A stretch of 5,569 bases of DNA from Actinomycetes bacterium (GTDB lineage: Bacteria; Actinomycetota; CALGFH01), in the NCBI GenBank assembly GCA_030152105.1, contig JASLIH010000208.1, forward strand, positions 1-5,569, in the 5' to 3' direction. This document shows positions 1-5,569 of the stretch, one piece after another (within the stretch, counting starts at the first letter, position 1; every line of letters begins with the position of its first letter). The position numbers and the translations under genes are program-made. Below the pieces are notes generated by a model. The model did no database searches. It saw only the letters and a program-made list of their open reading frames with translations, and was not told where the DNA came from.

Positions 1-40
1 CGGGGTCGGGACTCAGGCCGCGCCGAGGTTCCGGGGGAGC

Positions 41-598
41 GTGGTGACTGGGCGGGATGCGGTTCGGAACAGGGTGCGGTGGTCGTGGCGGCGGGGGTGT
101 CCGGTGGGGCCGGTGGAGTTGCGGCTGCTGCGGGCGGACTACTGGGGCTTCGACAAGCGGGTGCACCGGGGTGAGCTGATTGTTCACCGTGACCATGCTC
201 GGCGGGTTCTGGTCGTGCTGGAGAAGCTGTTCAAGGCCGGCTACCCGATCGAGCGGCTGAAGCTGGTGGACGCGTACCGGGCTGACGACGACCGGTCGAT
301 GGCCGCCAACAACACCTCGGGATTCAACTGCCGCCGGGTGTCGGGCTCCAGCAGCTGGTCGGAGCACGCCGTTGGTCGGGCGATCGACCTCAACCCGCTG
401 CGCAACCCGTACGTGACCCTCGGGGGGCGGGTGTCGCCGCCGGCCGGGCGGCCGTACGCGAACCGGGCCCGGCGGGCCGCCGGGATGATCCACGCCAACG
501 ACCTGGTGGTGCGGGCGTTCGCCGCCGCCGGCTGGCGCTGGGGTGGCGACTGGTCCGGCTCCCGTGACTACCAGCACTTCTCCTCGACCGGTCGCTGA
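41..598 (+). CDS. M15 family zinc metallopeptidase (D-Ala-D-Ala carboxypeptidase or L-Ala-D-Glu endopeptidase type), possibly 5' partial
   Basis: Predicted peptidoglycan peptidase that cleaves stem peptides outside the cell membrane. Counting from the GTG at 41 (185 residues), the M15 zinc signature SEHAVGRAID lies at residues 107-116, with His109 and Asp116 as ligands. The C-terminal DYQHF (176-180) supplies Asp176 as likely base and His179 as third ligand. The segment YWGFD...GELIVHRD (34-51) is typical of actinobacterial M15 proteins. The start is uncertain: a purine-rich GGGGGAG at 33-39 sits only 1 base before GTG 41 and 4 bases before GTG 44, and the frame is open from base 2 with no stop. 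No signal peptide is visible, although an extracellular enzyme should have one, so the true N-terminus may lie left of the window. The family assignment is firm. Carboxypeptidase versus endopeptidase activity cannot be decided from sequence. Confidence 0.85.
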   Translation: MVTGRDAVRNRVRWSWRRGCPVGPVELRLLRADYWGFDKRVHRGELIVHRDHARRVLVVLEKLFKAGYPIERLKLVDAYRADDDRSMAANNTSGFNCRRVSGSSSWSEHAVGRAIDLNPLRNPYVTLGGRVSPPAGRPYANRARRAAGMIHANDLVVRAFAAAGWRWGGDWSGSRDYQHFSSTGR

Positions 599-664
599 CC
601 CGGAGCCTGGGGTGCGCGAGCGGGAGGCATCGGCGCAGAATGGCTGGCCGCACGCGCGATGTCC

Positions 665-670
665 GAGGAG
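665..670 (+). promoter_or_regulatory. Ribosome binding site that decides the DUF3039 start
   Basis: GAGGAG lies 6 bases before the ATG at 677. The earlier in-frame ATG at 659 has no comparable purine-rich tract upstream, and choosing it would place this GAGGAG inside the gene. This favours the 677 start. Confidence 0.6.
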
Positions 671-676
671 TCGACG

Positions 677-895
677 ATGCCAAGCACCGAGACCCGTCCG
701 GTCGAGTCCGACGCCGACACCGGCGAGGACGACGGCTACGCCCACTACGCCCGCAAGGACGAGATCGCCAAGGCGGCCGTGCTCGGCGGCACCGTCACGG
801 CGCTCTGTGGGCACCGGTTCCAGCCGGTTCGGGACCCCTCCCGGTTCCCGGTCTGCCCGCGCTGCAAGGAGCTCGCCGCCCTGCTCGACGACTGA
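677..895 (+). CDS. DUF3039 family small protein
   Basis: Small soluble protein of 72 residues from the ATG at 677; an ATG at 659 would add six residues but lacks a ribosome binding site. The acidic, low-complexity N-terminus (residues 1-20) is followed by the conserved block YAHYARKDEI (21-30), then VTALCGHRF (40-48) and FPVCPRCKEL (57-66). This order (a Tyr/His-rich block, ALCG, then PVCPxCKE) matches my knowledge of the DUF3039 family, found chiefly in actinobacteria. Cys44, Cys60 and Cys63, perhaps with His46 or His23, could form a small zinc-binding site; this is inferred from the CPxC spacing. The molecular function is unknown. It sits between two cell-wall enzyme genes, 78 bases after the first, but nothing in its sequence ties it to the wall. 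No signal peptide or membrane segment is present. Confidence 0.85.
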   Translation: MPSTETRPVESDADTGEDDGYAHYARKDEIAKAAVLGGTVTALCGHRFQPVRDPSRFPVCPRCKELAALLDD

Positions 896-905
896 GCGAA
901 CCCGT

Positions 906-932
906 CGACGCCCCGGGGCTCCCGGCCCGTCG
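906..932 (+). terminator. GC-rich hairpin downstream of the DUF3039 gene, possible terminator
   Basis: Starting 11 bases after the stop codon, CGACG (906-910) pairs with CGTCG (928-932), and CCGGG (913-917) pairs with CCCGG (921-925) around a 3-base loop. A symmetrical CC/CC internal loop separates the two stems. No T-tract follows, so this is not a classical intrinsic terminator. Hairpins without a T-tract are reported to terminate in some actinobacteria, but in DNA this GC-rich chance hairpins are common. Confidence 0.35.
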
Positions 933-948
933 CCGTCCCCCGCCCGGG

Positions 949-979
949 TTACTGGTTGGTTGCCGCCGCACGGTACAGT
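949..979 (+). promoter_or_regulatory. Weak candidate promoter ahead of the exported coiled-coil protein gene
   Basis: TACAGT at 974-979 fits the actinobacterial -10 pattern TANNNT and starts a locally AT-rich stretch running to the start codon at 1020. The best -35 partner I can find is TTACTG (949-954), with a long 19-base spacer, so the -35 is doubtful. The position would give a leader of roughly 35 bases. Confidence 0.25.
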
Positions 980-1019
980 AACTCGGAAAATTCAGTCGAT
1001 CTGACGAAACGACTTGATC

Positions 1020-2048
1020 ATGTCTACACGGTCGAGGGCGGTCGGGCTGGTGGCGGCGGTGACGGCGCTGCTGCTGCTCCCCCACCCGGTGGCCGGCGAC
1101 GAGCGGCACGAGCTGAGCAAGACCCGCCAGCGGCTGGGCGCGGTGGAGTCGGTGCTGCGGGATGCGCGGGCCGACGCCGGGGCGGTGGCGGCCGCGCTGG
1201 CCGCCGCCGATCAGGCGGTCGCCGGGGCGAGGGAGCGGCTGGCGGTGGCGACCGGGCAGCTGGCCGCGGCCCGGCACCGGCGGGCCGACGCCATCGTCGC
1301 CCTGGAGACGGCGACCGACGAGGTCGGGCGGCAGGAGGCTCGGCTGGCCGAGCAGGTCCGCGGGGCCTACATGACCGGCCAGGTGACCGGCCTGGCGGTG
1401 ATGGTCCAGGCCAACGACCTGAGCGACCTGGTCGAACGGGCGATCACCCTGAGCTTTGTGATCAGCGCCGACCAGGACGCGCTGGGGCGGCTGGAGGTGG
1501 CGCGCAAGCGGGCCGTGCAGCTCCACAACGGGATGGTCAAGGCCGAGCAGGCCCGGGTGGCGGCCGAGGCCCGGGTGCGGGTCCAGCTCGCTGAGCTGGA
1601 GCGGGTCAGGGCGGTGCGCCAGCGGGCCAAGGAGCGGCTGGACGGCCGGGTGGCCAAGCTGGCCGGGGCGGCGGCCGCCCTGCGGAGCCGGTCGGCCGAG
1701 CTGCGGCGCCTGATCCGCCAGGAGGAGCTGGCCAGGCGGCTGGCCGCCCGTGGCGGCGAACACGCCGCCGGCGGGTCGGGGCGGCGCTGTGACCTGTCGG
1801 GCACCTCGCCGGCCGAGCGCTGGATCATCCTGCGCGAGTCGAGCGGCGACCCGACCGCCGACAACCCGACCTCGACGGCGTTCGGCCTCGGCCAGCTGCT
1901 GCTCGGCAACCGGATCCTGTACCTGGGCCAGAGCTACGCCACCACCGACTGCGGCCGCCAGCTGTGGGCGTTCCGGTCCTACGTGCGCGACCGCTACGGC
2001 ACGGCCGCCCGGGCCAAGGCGTTCTGGCAGGCCAACGGCTGGTACTGA
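1020..2048 (+). CDS. Exported coiled-coil protein with C-terminal lysozyme-like (transglycosylase/Apf-like) domain
   Basis: Predicted secreted cell-wall hydrolase of 342 residues. Residues 1-26 look like a signal peptide: basic RSR, a hydrophobic stretch with LLLL at 17-20, and possible cleavage after VAG (24-26). Residues 30-115 and 155-245 are Ala/Arg/Glu-rich, heptad-like coiled coil. Between them RGAYMTGQVTGLAVMVQ and the following DLSDLVER (about 114-140) resemble the hinge of PcsB-type coiled-coil domains. Residues 258-342 form a short lysozyme-like module: RESSGDP (272-278) with Glu273 as likely catalytic acid, AFGLGQ (287-292) corresponding to the GLMQ motif of lytic transglycosylases, and a C-terminal AFWQANGWY like that of aggregation-promoting-factor proteins. 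Cys258 and Cys311 could form a disulfide. ATG 1020 is chosen over TTG 1014; its ribosome binding site is weak. Related PcsB/RipC proteins are controlled through FtsEX; that link here is inference. Confidence 0.78.
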   Translation: MSTRSRAVGLVAAVTALLLLPHPVAGDERHELSKTRQRLGAVESVLRDARADAGAVAAALAAADQAVAGARERLAVATGQLAAARHRRADAIVALETATDEVGRQEARLAEQVRGAYMTGQVTGLAVMVQANDLSDLVERAITLSFVISADQDALGRLEVARKRAVQLHNGMVKAEQARVAAEARVRVQLAELERVRAVRQRAKERLDGRVAKLAGAAAALRSRSAELRRLIRQEELARRLAARGGEHAAGGSGRRCDLSGTSPAERWIILRESSGDPTADNPTSTAFGLGQLLLGNRILYLGQSYATTDCGRQLWAFRSYVRDRYGTAARAKAFWQANGWY

Positions 2049-2059
2049 TTCGCCCGCGG

Positions 2060-3490
2060 TCAGAGGCCGTAGGACTCGAGCAGGCGCAGCCAGACCTCGC
2101 TGATGGTGGGGAACGACGGCACCGCGTGCCACAGCCGGTCCAGGGGCACCTCGCCGGCCACGGCGATGGTGGCCGAGTGGAGGAGCTCCTGGGTGCCGGG
2201 GCCGGTGAAGGTGGCCCCGACCACGACCCGGCGGGACTGGTCGACGAGGAGCTGGCTGGTGCCGTCGATCCCGTTGCCCTGGACGTAGGCGCCGGCCACG
2301 CCGCCGGTGGCGGTCTTGACGACCCGCAGGTCGAGGCCGGAACGCCTGGCCTCGGCCTCGGTGGGGCCGACGGCGCAGACCTGGGGGTCGGTGAAGGTGA
2401 CCCGGGGGACGACGCCGTGGTCGGCGAGGTCGGTGGCGTCGCGGCCCAGGATCACGTCGCCGGCCAGGCGACCCTGGTACTTGCCCATGTGGGTGAGGGG
2501 GGCGAGGCCGTTGCAGTCCCCGACCGCGAACAGCCAGCCGCCCCCGACCCCCTCGACCCGCAGGCCGCGGTCGACCCGGGCCGGGGCGCCGGGCTCCAGG
2601 CCGAGCTGCTCCAGGCCGATGCCGCCGGTACGGGGCCGGCGGCCGGTCGCGGCCAGCAGCTCGTCGGCGACCAGCTCCTGGCCGCCCGCCGGCGGGCTGT
2701 CGTCATCAGGGCCGGACCCGCCGCCCAGGGTGACCGTCACCGGGCCGCCGGGGTGGTCGCGGCGGACCGCGGCCACGTCGGTCCGGGTGCGGACGTCGAT
2801 CCCCTCGGCCTCGAAGGCGGCCTTGACCTCCTCCCCGGCGAACGGCTCCTCGCGGGCCAGGAGGCGCCCGCCCCGCACGACCACGGTGACCTCCCGGCTG
2901 CCGAGACGCCGGAACGCCTGGGCGAGCTCGCAGCCGACCGGGCCGCCGCCAAGCACGACCAGGCGGCCGGGCACGTGGGTGGCCGAGGTGGCGCCGCGGT
3001 TGTCCCAGGGCCGGGCCTCGGCCAGGCCGGGCACAGGCGGGATCTGGGGCGAGCTGCCGGTGGCCAGCACCACCGCCCGCCGGGCGGTCAGGGCCCGCCG
3101 GCCGCCGCCGGGAAGCTCGACCTCGACGGCCCGCTCCCCGTTGAGCCGGCCGGTGCCCCTGACCAGCTCGATCCCCTCGTCCTCGACCCAGGCCAGCGCC
3201 CCCTGGTCGTTCCAGCTGGAGGTCATGTAGTCGCGCTGGGCGAAGGCGGCGGCGGTGTCGAGCTGACCGGTGACGGCCTCGGCGGCGCCGGGGACCCGCC
3301 TGGCCGCGGCCAGCACGTCCCCGGGCCGGATCAGGGTCTTGGAGGGGACGCAGGCCCAGTACGAGCACTCGCCCCCGACCAGCTCCCGCTCGACCAGGGC
3401 GACGGCCAGGCCGCCGTCGGCGCAGCGGCCGGCGGCCACCTGCCCCGGTGGGCCGGCGCCGATCACGATCACGTCGAACTCGTCGGTCAT
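2060..3490 (-). CDS. FAD-dependent pyridine nucleotide-disulfide oxidoreductase (dihydrolipoamide dehydrogenase-like)
   Basis: Cytoplasmic flavoenzyme of 476 residues that should pass electrons between NAD(P)H and a disulfide or other acceptor. FAD binding: VIGAGPPG (9-16), ATGSSPQIP (143-151) and FAVGDCNG (321-328). Redox disulfide: GGECSYWACVPSK (39-51), Cys42 and Cys47, spaced C-x4-C as in the family. NAD(P) binding: GGGPVGCE (181-188). The dimerisation domain runs from about 360 to the end. Where classical enzymes carry HPTxxE, this one has FPTISE (460-465): Phe460 replaces the catalytic His and Glu465 is kept. After the second strand of the NAD(P) domain, VVVRGGR (203-209) is basic rather than acidic, hinting at NADPH use. 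The ATG at 3490 is chosen because it lies directly before the FAD motif; the frame stays open upstream to 3556 but that part has no homology. It is probably not the pyruvate dehydrogenase E3 subunit, since no partner genes are present. Confidence 0.88.
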   Translation of the reverse strand: MTDEFDVIVIGAGPPGQVAAGRCADGGLAVALVERELVGGECSYWACVPSKTLIRPGDVLAAARRVPGAAEAVTGQLDTAAAFAQRDYMTSSWNDQGALAWVEDEGIELVRGTGRLNGERAVEVELPGGGRRALTARRAVVLATGSSPQIPPVPGLAEARPWDNRGATSATHVPGRLVVLGGGPVGCELAQAFRRLGSREVTVVVRGGRLLAREEPFAGEEVKAAFEAEGIDVRTRTDVAAVRRDHPGGPVTVTLGGGSGPDDDSPPAGGQELVADELLAATGRRPRTGGIGLEQLGLEPGAPARVDRGLRVEGVGGGWLFAVGDCNGLAPLTHMGKYQGRLAGDVILGRDATDLADHGVVPRVTFTDPQVCAVGPTEAEARRSGLDLRVVKTATGGVAGAYVQGNGIDGTSQLLVDQSRRVVVGATFTGPGTQELLHSATIAVAGEVPLDRLWHAVPSFPTISEVWLRLLESYGL

Positions 3491-3499
3491 GGTCCCCGC

Positions 3500-3528
3500 T
3501 TTCTCGAGTGGCGGACGCCGCGTAGCAT
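3500..3528 (+). promoter_or_regulatory. Candidate promoter for the 6-phosphogluconate dehydrogenase gene
   Basis: TAGCAT (3523-3528) fits the TANNNT -10 pattern. TTTCTC (3500-3505), 17 bases upstream, is a poor -35. It lies in the 69-base gap between the two divergent genes and would give a leader of about 25 bases containing the ribosome binding site. No convincing -10 was found for the opposite gene. Confidence 0.25.
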
Positions 3529-3547
3529 CCTGGCGCGGCCCGAATCG

Positions 3548-3553
3548 AAGGAG
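3548..3553 (+). promoter_or_regulatory. Strong ribosome binding site of the 6-phosphogluconate dehydrogenase gene
   Basis: AAGGAG sits 6 bases before the ATG at 3560. It fixes the start of this gene, although the same frame is open far upstream (from 1964) through the opposite-strand oxidoreductase gene. Confidence 0.8.
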
Positions 3554-3559
3554 CACGGC

Positions 3560-4579
3560 ATGCAGCTTGGCATGATCGGCCTCGGCCGGATGGGCGCCAA
3601 CCTGGTCCGGCGGCTACAGCGCGCTGGCCACCAGTGTGTCGTCTACGACCGGGCCCAGGCAGCCGTCCAGCAGCTGGAGGGCGAGGGGGCGGTCGGCGCC
3701 ACCTCCCTGGAGGACCTGGTGGCCAAGCTGGACGCGCCCCGGGCGGCCTGGGTGATGGTCCCGGCCGGGGTGGCCGGCCGGGTCATCGAGGAGCTGGCCG
3801 GGCTGATGGCGCCCGACGACGTGGTGATCGACGGCGGCAACTCCTTCTACCGCGACGACGTCCACCGGGCCGAGGCCCTTGCCGGAAGGGGCCTGCACTA
3901 CCTGGACATCGGGACCAGCGGCGGGGTGTACGGGCTGGAGCGGGGCTACTGCCTGATGATCGGTGGCGAGGCCGAGGTCGTGGCCCGGCTCGAGCCGCTG
4001 TTCCGGGCCCTGGCCCCCGGGCTGGAGGCGGCCGAGCGGACCCCGGGCCGCGAGGGCCCCCCGCCGCCCGAGGAGCTCGGCTACCTGCACTGCGGGCCGG
4101 CCGGGGCCGGCCACTTCGTGAAGATGATCCACAACGGGATCGAGTACGGGATCATGGCCGCCTACTCCGAGGGGCTGAACATCCTCCACAAGGCGAACGT
4201 GGGCAAGCGCGAGGAGCAGGCCAGCGCCGAGGCGGCGCCGCTCCGCGACCCCAGCTACTACCGCTACGACTTCGACGTCGCCGCCGTGGCCGAGCTGTGG
4301 CGCCGGGGCAGTGTGATCGGGTCCTGGCTGCTCGACCTGACCGCCCACGCCCTGCTCCAGGACCCCAGGGCGGCCGGGTTCTCGGGCCGGGTGTCGGACT
4401 CGGGCGAAGGCCGCTGGACGGTGGCGGCGGCGGTGGACGTGGGCGTTCCCGCCCACGTGCTCACCACCGCCCTCTACGAGCGGTTCTCCTCCCGCGGGGA
4501 GGCCGACTTCGCCGAGAAGCTGCTGTCGGCCATGCGCAAGGAGTTCGGCGGTCACGAGGAGCTCCCGACCGGTGAGTGA
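3560..4579 (+). CDS. gnd: 6-phosphogluconate dehydrogenase, decarboxylating, short NAD-type
   Basis: Oxidises and decarboxylates 6-phosphogluconate to ribulose 5-phosphate in the cytoplasm (oxidative pentose phosphate pathway). It has 339 residues, the length of the short NAD-linked subfamily (about 300-340) rather than the classical form of about 470. Dinucleotide-binding GLGRMG is at 7-12. Asp30 at the end of the second strand (VVYDR) suggests NAD rather than NADP. DGGNSFYRDD (91-100) and GTSGGVYG (118-125) are the substrate-side motifs. GHFVKMIHNGIEYG (184-197) carries catalytic Lys188 and Glu195. DSGEGRW (280-286) is the short-form version of the family signature. The proline-rich loop TPGREGPPPP (161-170) is in a region that I recall as family-typical. 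The ATG at 3560 has an excellent ribosome binding site. The last 8 bases overlap the epimerase gene, so translation is probably coupled. It is divergent from the flavoenzyme gene across 69 bases. Confidence 0.93.
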   Translation: MQLGMIGLGRMGANLVRRLQRAGHQCVVYDRAQAAVQQLEGEGAVGATSLEDLVAKLDAPRAAWVMVPAGVAGRVIEELAGLMAPDDVVIDGGNSFYRDDVHRAEALAGRGLHYLDIGTSGGVYGLERGYCLMIGGEAEVVARLEPLFRALAPGLEAAERTPGREGPPPPEELGYLHCGPAGAGHFVKMIHNGIEYGIMAAYSEGLNILHKANVGKREEQASAEAAPLRDPSYYRYDFDVAAVAELWRRGSVIGSWLLDLTAHALLQDPRAAGFSGRVSDSGEGRWTVAAAVDVGVPAHVLTTALYERFSSRGEADFAEKLLSAMRKEFGGHEELPTGE

Positions 4580-5552
4580 CCAGGGGTCCGGGGGCCGCAT
4601 GCCCAGGCCCCCGGGAAATGGGGGCCTCCGCATCGGCAGCCTCGACGGGGAGTCGTCGGTCACCCTGGCCGCCGGGGACCTGGAGGCGACCTTCCTGCCC
4701 GGGCTCGGGCTGCTCGGGACGAGCCTGCGCCATCGGGGCCAGGAACTGCTGGCCCTGCCCGGTGGGGTCGCCGGGTACCGGGACAGGCACGTCACCGGCC
4801 TGCCCCTGCTCGCCCCCTGGGCCAACCGCCTGCCCGAGTGGCGCTACCAGGCCGCCGGGGTCGAGGTCGACCTGGACGGCCTGGACCTGTCCACCGACCC
4901 GGGCGGCCTGCCGATCCACGGCACCCTGACCGCCCACCGGGGCTGGCAGCTGGAGCGCCTGGCCGCCGGGGAGGGCTCGGCCACGCTCCGGGCCAGCCTG
5001 GACTACGGCGCCTTCCCGGAGCTGCTGGCCGCGTTCCCGTTCCCCCACCGGCTGACCGTGACCGCCACCGCCCGAGCGGCGACACTGGCCGTGACCACCA
5101 CCCTTGCGGCCACCGGCGGGCGGCCGGTACCGGTGGCCTTCGGCTGGCATCCCTACCTCCAGCTCCCCGGCGCCCCGCGGTCGGCCTGGCGGCTGCTGCT
5201 CCCCGACCGGGCCCACCTGGACCTGGACGACCGGGGCCTGCCCACCGGCAAGACAGCCGACGAGCCGTCCGAGGCCGCCCCGGTCGGCGACCGCACCTTC
5301 GACGACCTGTACGCCCTCGGCCAGGGCCCGGCCGCCCGGTGGCTCGGCCTGGAGGCGGCGGGCCGGCGCCTGCTGGTCAGCTACGGCGAGGGCTACGACC
5401 ACGCCCAGGTGTTCGCTCCCCCGGGGGCCGAGTTCGTCTGCCTCGAGCCGATGACCGGCCCCACCGCCGCCCTCGCCGCCGGGACCACCCCCCTGGTCGA
5501 GGAGGGCGGCAGCTTCACCGCCGAGTTCACCATCCAGGTCCAGGACGCCTGA
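4572..5552 (+). CDS. Aldose 1-epimerase (galactose mutarotase-like) family protein
   Basis: Predicted to interconvert alpha and beta anomers of an aldose, perhaps a hexose or hexose 6-phosphate, in the cytoplasm. It has 326 residues of mostly beta-sandwich character, a normal family length. Motifs: PLLAPWANRL (78-87) with substrate-binding Asn85-Arg86; PIHGTL (114-119) with His116; FGWHPYLQLPG (190-200) with His193, the likely catalytic acid; FDDLY (243-247), which includes substrate-contacting acids; and CLEPMTGP (290-297) with Glu292, the likely catalytic base. All key residues are present. Start: the GTG at 4572 has GAGGAG at 4556-4561, 10 bases upstream, and overlaps the dehydrogenase stop. 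The ATG at 4599 (residue 10) is an alternative that would remove a low-complexity N-terminus. No signal peptide is seen. The coupling to gnd suggests a role in supplying glucose or glucose 6-phosphate anomers to the pentose phosphate route, which is inference. Confidence 0.9.
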   Translation: MSDQGSGGRMPRPPGNGGLRIGSLDGESSVTLAAGDLEATFLPGLGLLGTSLRHRGQELLALPGGVAGYRDRHVTGLPLLAPWANRLPEWRYQAAGVEVDLDGLDLSTDPGGLPIHGTLTAHRGWQLERLAAGEGSATLRASLDYGAFPELLAAFPFPHRLTVTATARAATLAVTTTLAATGGRPVPVAFGWHPYLQLPGAPRSAWRLLLPDRAHLDLDDRGLPTGKTADEPSEAAPVGDRTFDDLYALGQGPAARWLGLEAAGRRLLVSYGEGYDHAQVFAPPGAEFVCLEPMTGPTAALAAGTTPLVEEGGSFTAEFTIQVQDA

Positions 5553-5569
5553 GCCCGGCCACACGCCGT

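Noticed and set aside
636..641. CAGAAT as a -10 element for the DUF3039 gene.
   Set aside because: It does not begin with TA and has no plausible -35 at 16-18 bases; read-through from the peptidase gene is equally likely.
612..653. Inverted repeat GTGCG/CGCAC in the gap before the DUF3039 gene.
   Set aside because: Five base pairs with a loop of more than 30 bases is expected by chance in such GC-rich DNA.
2030..2075. Possible bidirectional terminator between the convergent genes (ACGGC at 2036-2040 with GCCGT at 2066-2070).
   Set aside because: Only 5 base pairs across a 25-base loop, no T-tract, and mostly inside coding sequence.
795..2132. Long - strand open frame (about 445 codons) opposite the exported protein gene.
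   Set aside because: Low-complexity Gly/Pro/Arg/Gln composition with no domain, fully covered by a gene with clear motifs on the + strand.
3491..3556. Possible 22-residue N-terminal extension of the oxidoreductase.
   Set aside because: The extension has no homology I recognise, would run through the ribosome binding site of the divergent gene, and the ATG at 3490 falls just before the FAD-binding strand as in the rest of the family.
1964..3559. Very long + strand open frame continuing upstream of the 6-phosphogluconate dehydrogenase, suggesting a fusion protein of about 870 residues.
   Set aside because: Before 3560 it runs antisense through the oxidoreductase gene, is Gly/Ala/Pro-rich without any recognisable domain, and a strong ribosome binding site marks the true start at 3560. 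Long spurious frames are expected at this GC content.
3614..4825. Long - strand open frame opposite the 6-phosphogluconate dehydrogenase.
   Set aside because: Shadow of the real gene, with biased composition and no recognisable motif.
4461..5564. Long - strand open frame opposite the epimerase gene.
   Set aside because: Gly/Gln/Pro-rich shadow frame without a domain; the + strand gene has all catalytic motifs of its family.

Overview
The window is ordinary, very GC-rich chromosomal DNA. The high GC content, the strong G/C bias at third codon positions, the frequent GTG starts and a DUF3039 family protein (a family known mainly from actinobacteria) point to an actinomycete or another high-GC actinobacterial lineage. 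The species cannot be read from this sequence. Six protein-coding genes fill nearly all of it. I found no rRNA, tRNA, CRISPR array, insertion sequence, attachment site or origin. No gene-free stretch exceeds about 125 bases.

Left part (1-2048, all + strand): an M15-type zinc peptidoglycan peptidase whose reading frame is open to the left window edge, a small DUF3039 protein, then an exported protein that joins a PcsB-like coiled coil to a short lysozyme-like domain. Two of these three genes are predicted to act on the cell wall. A GC-rich hairpin follows the DUF3039 gene. A locally AT-rich leader (about 41% GC by hand count) precedes the exported protein gene, which suggests it is transcribed separately.

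Middle and right part (2060-5552): a flavin-dependent disulfide oxidoreductase of the dihydrolipoamide dehydrogenase/glutathione reductase superfamily lies on the - strand. It converges on the exported protein gene with an 11-base gap. It diverges, across 69 bases, from a short-type 6-phosphogluconate dehydrogenase on the + strand. That gene overlaps a downstream aldose 1-epimerase-like gene by 8 bases, so the two form a translationally coupled pair for hexose/pentose-phosphate metabolism.

The points most worth a second look are: the oxidoreductase keeps its redox cysteine pair but has Phe where classical family members have the catalytic His, and it carries a basic rather than acidic cofactor-specificity segment; the exported protein has a coiled-coil plus minimal lysozyme-like architecture; and the 6-phosphogluconate dehydrogenase is coupled to a mutarotase whose true substrate is open. 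I see no evidence for a new defence, mobile or RNA-based system here.
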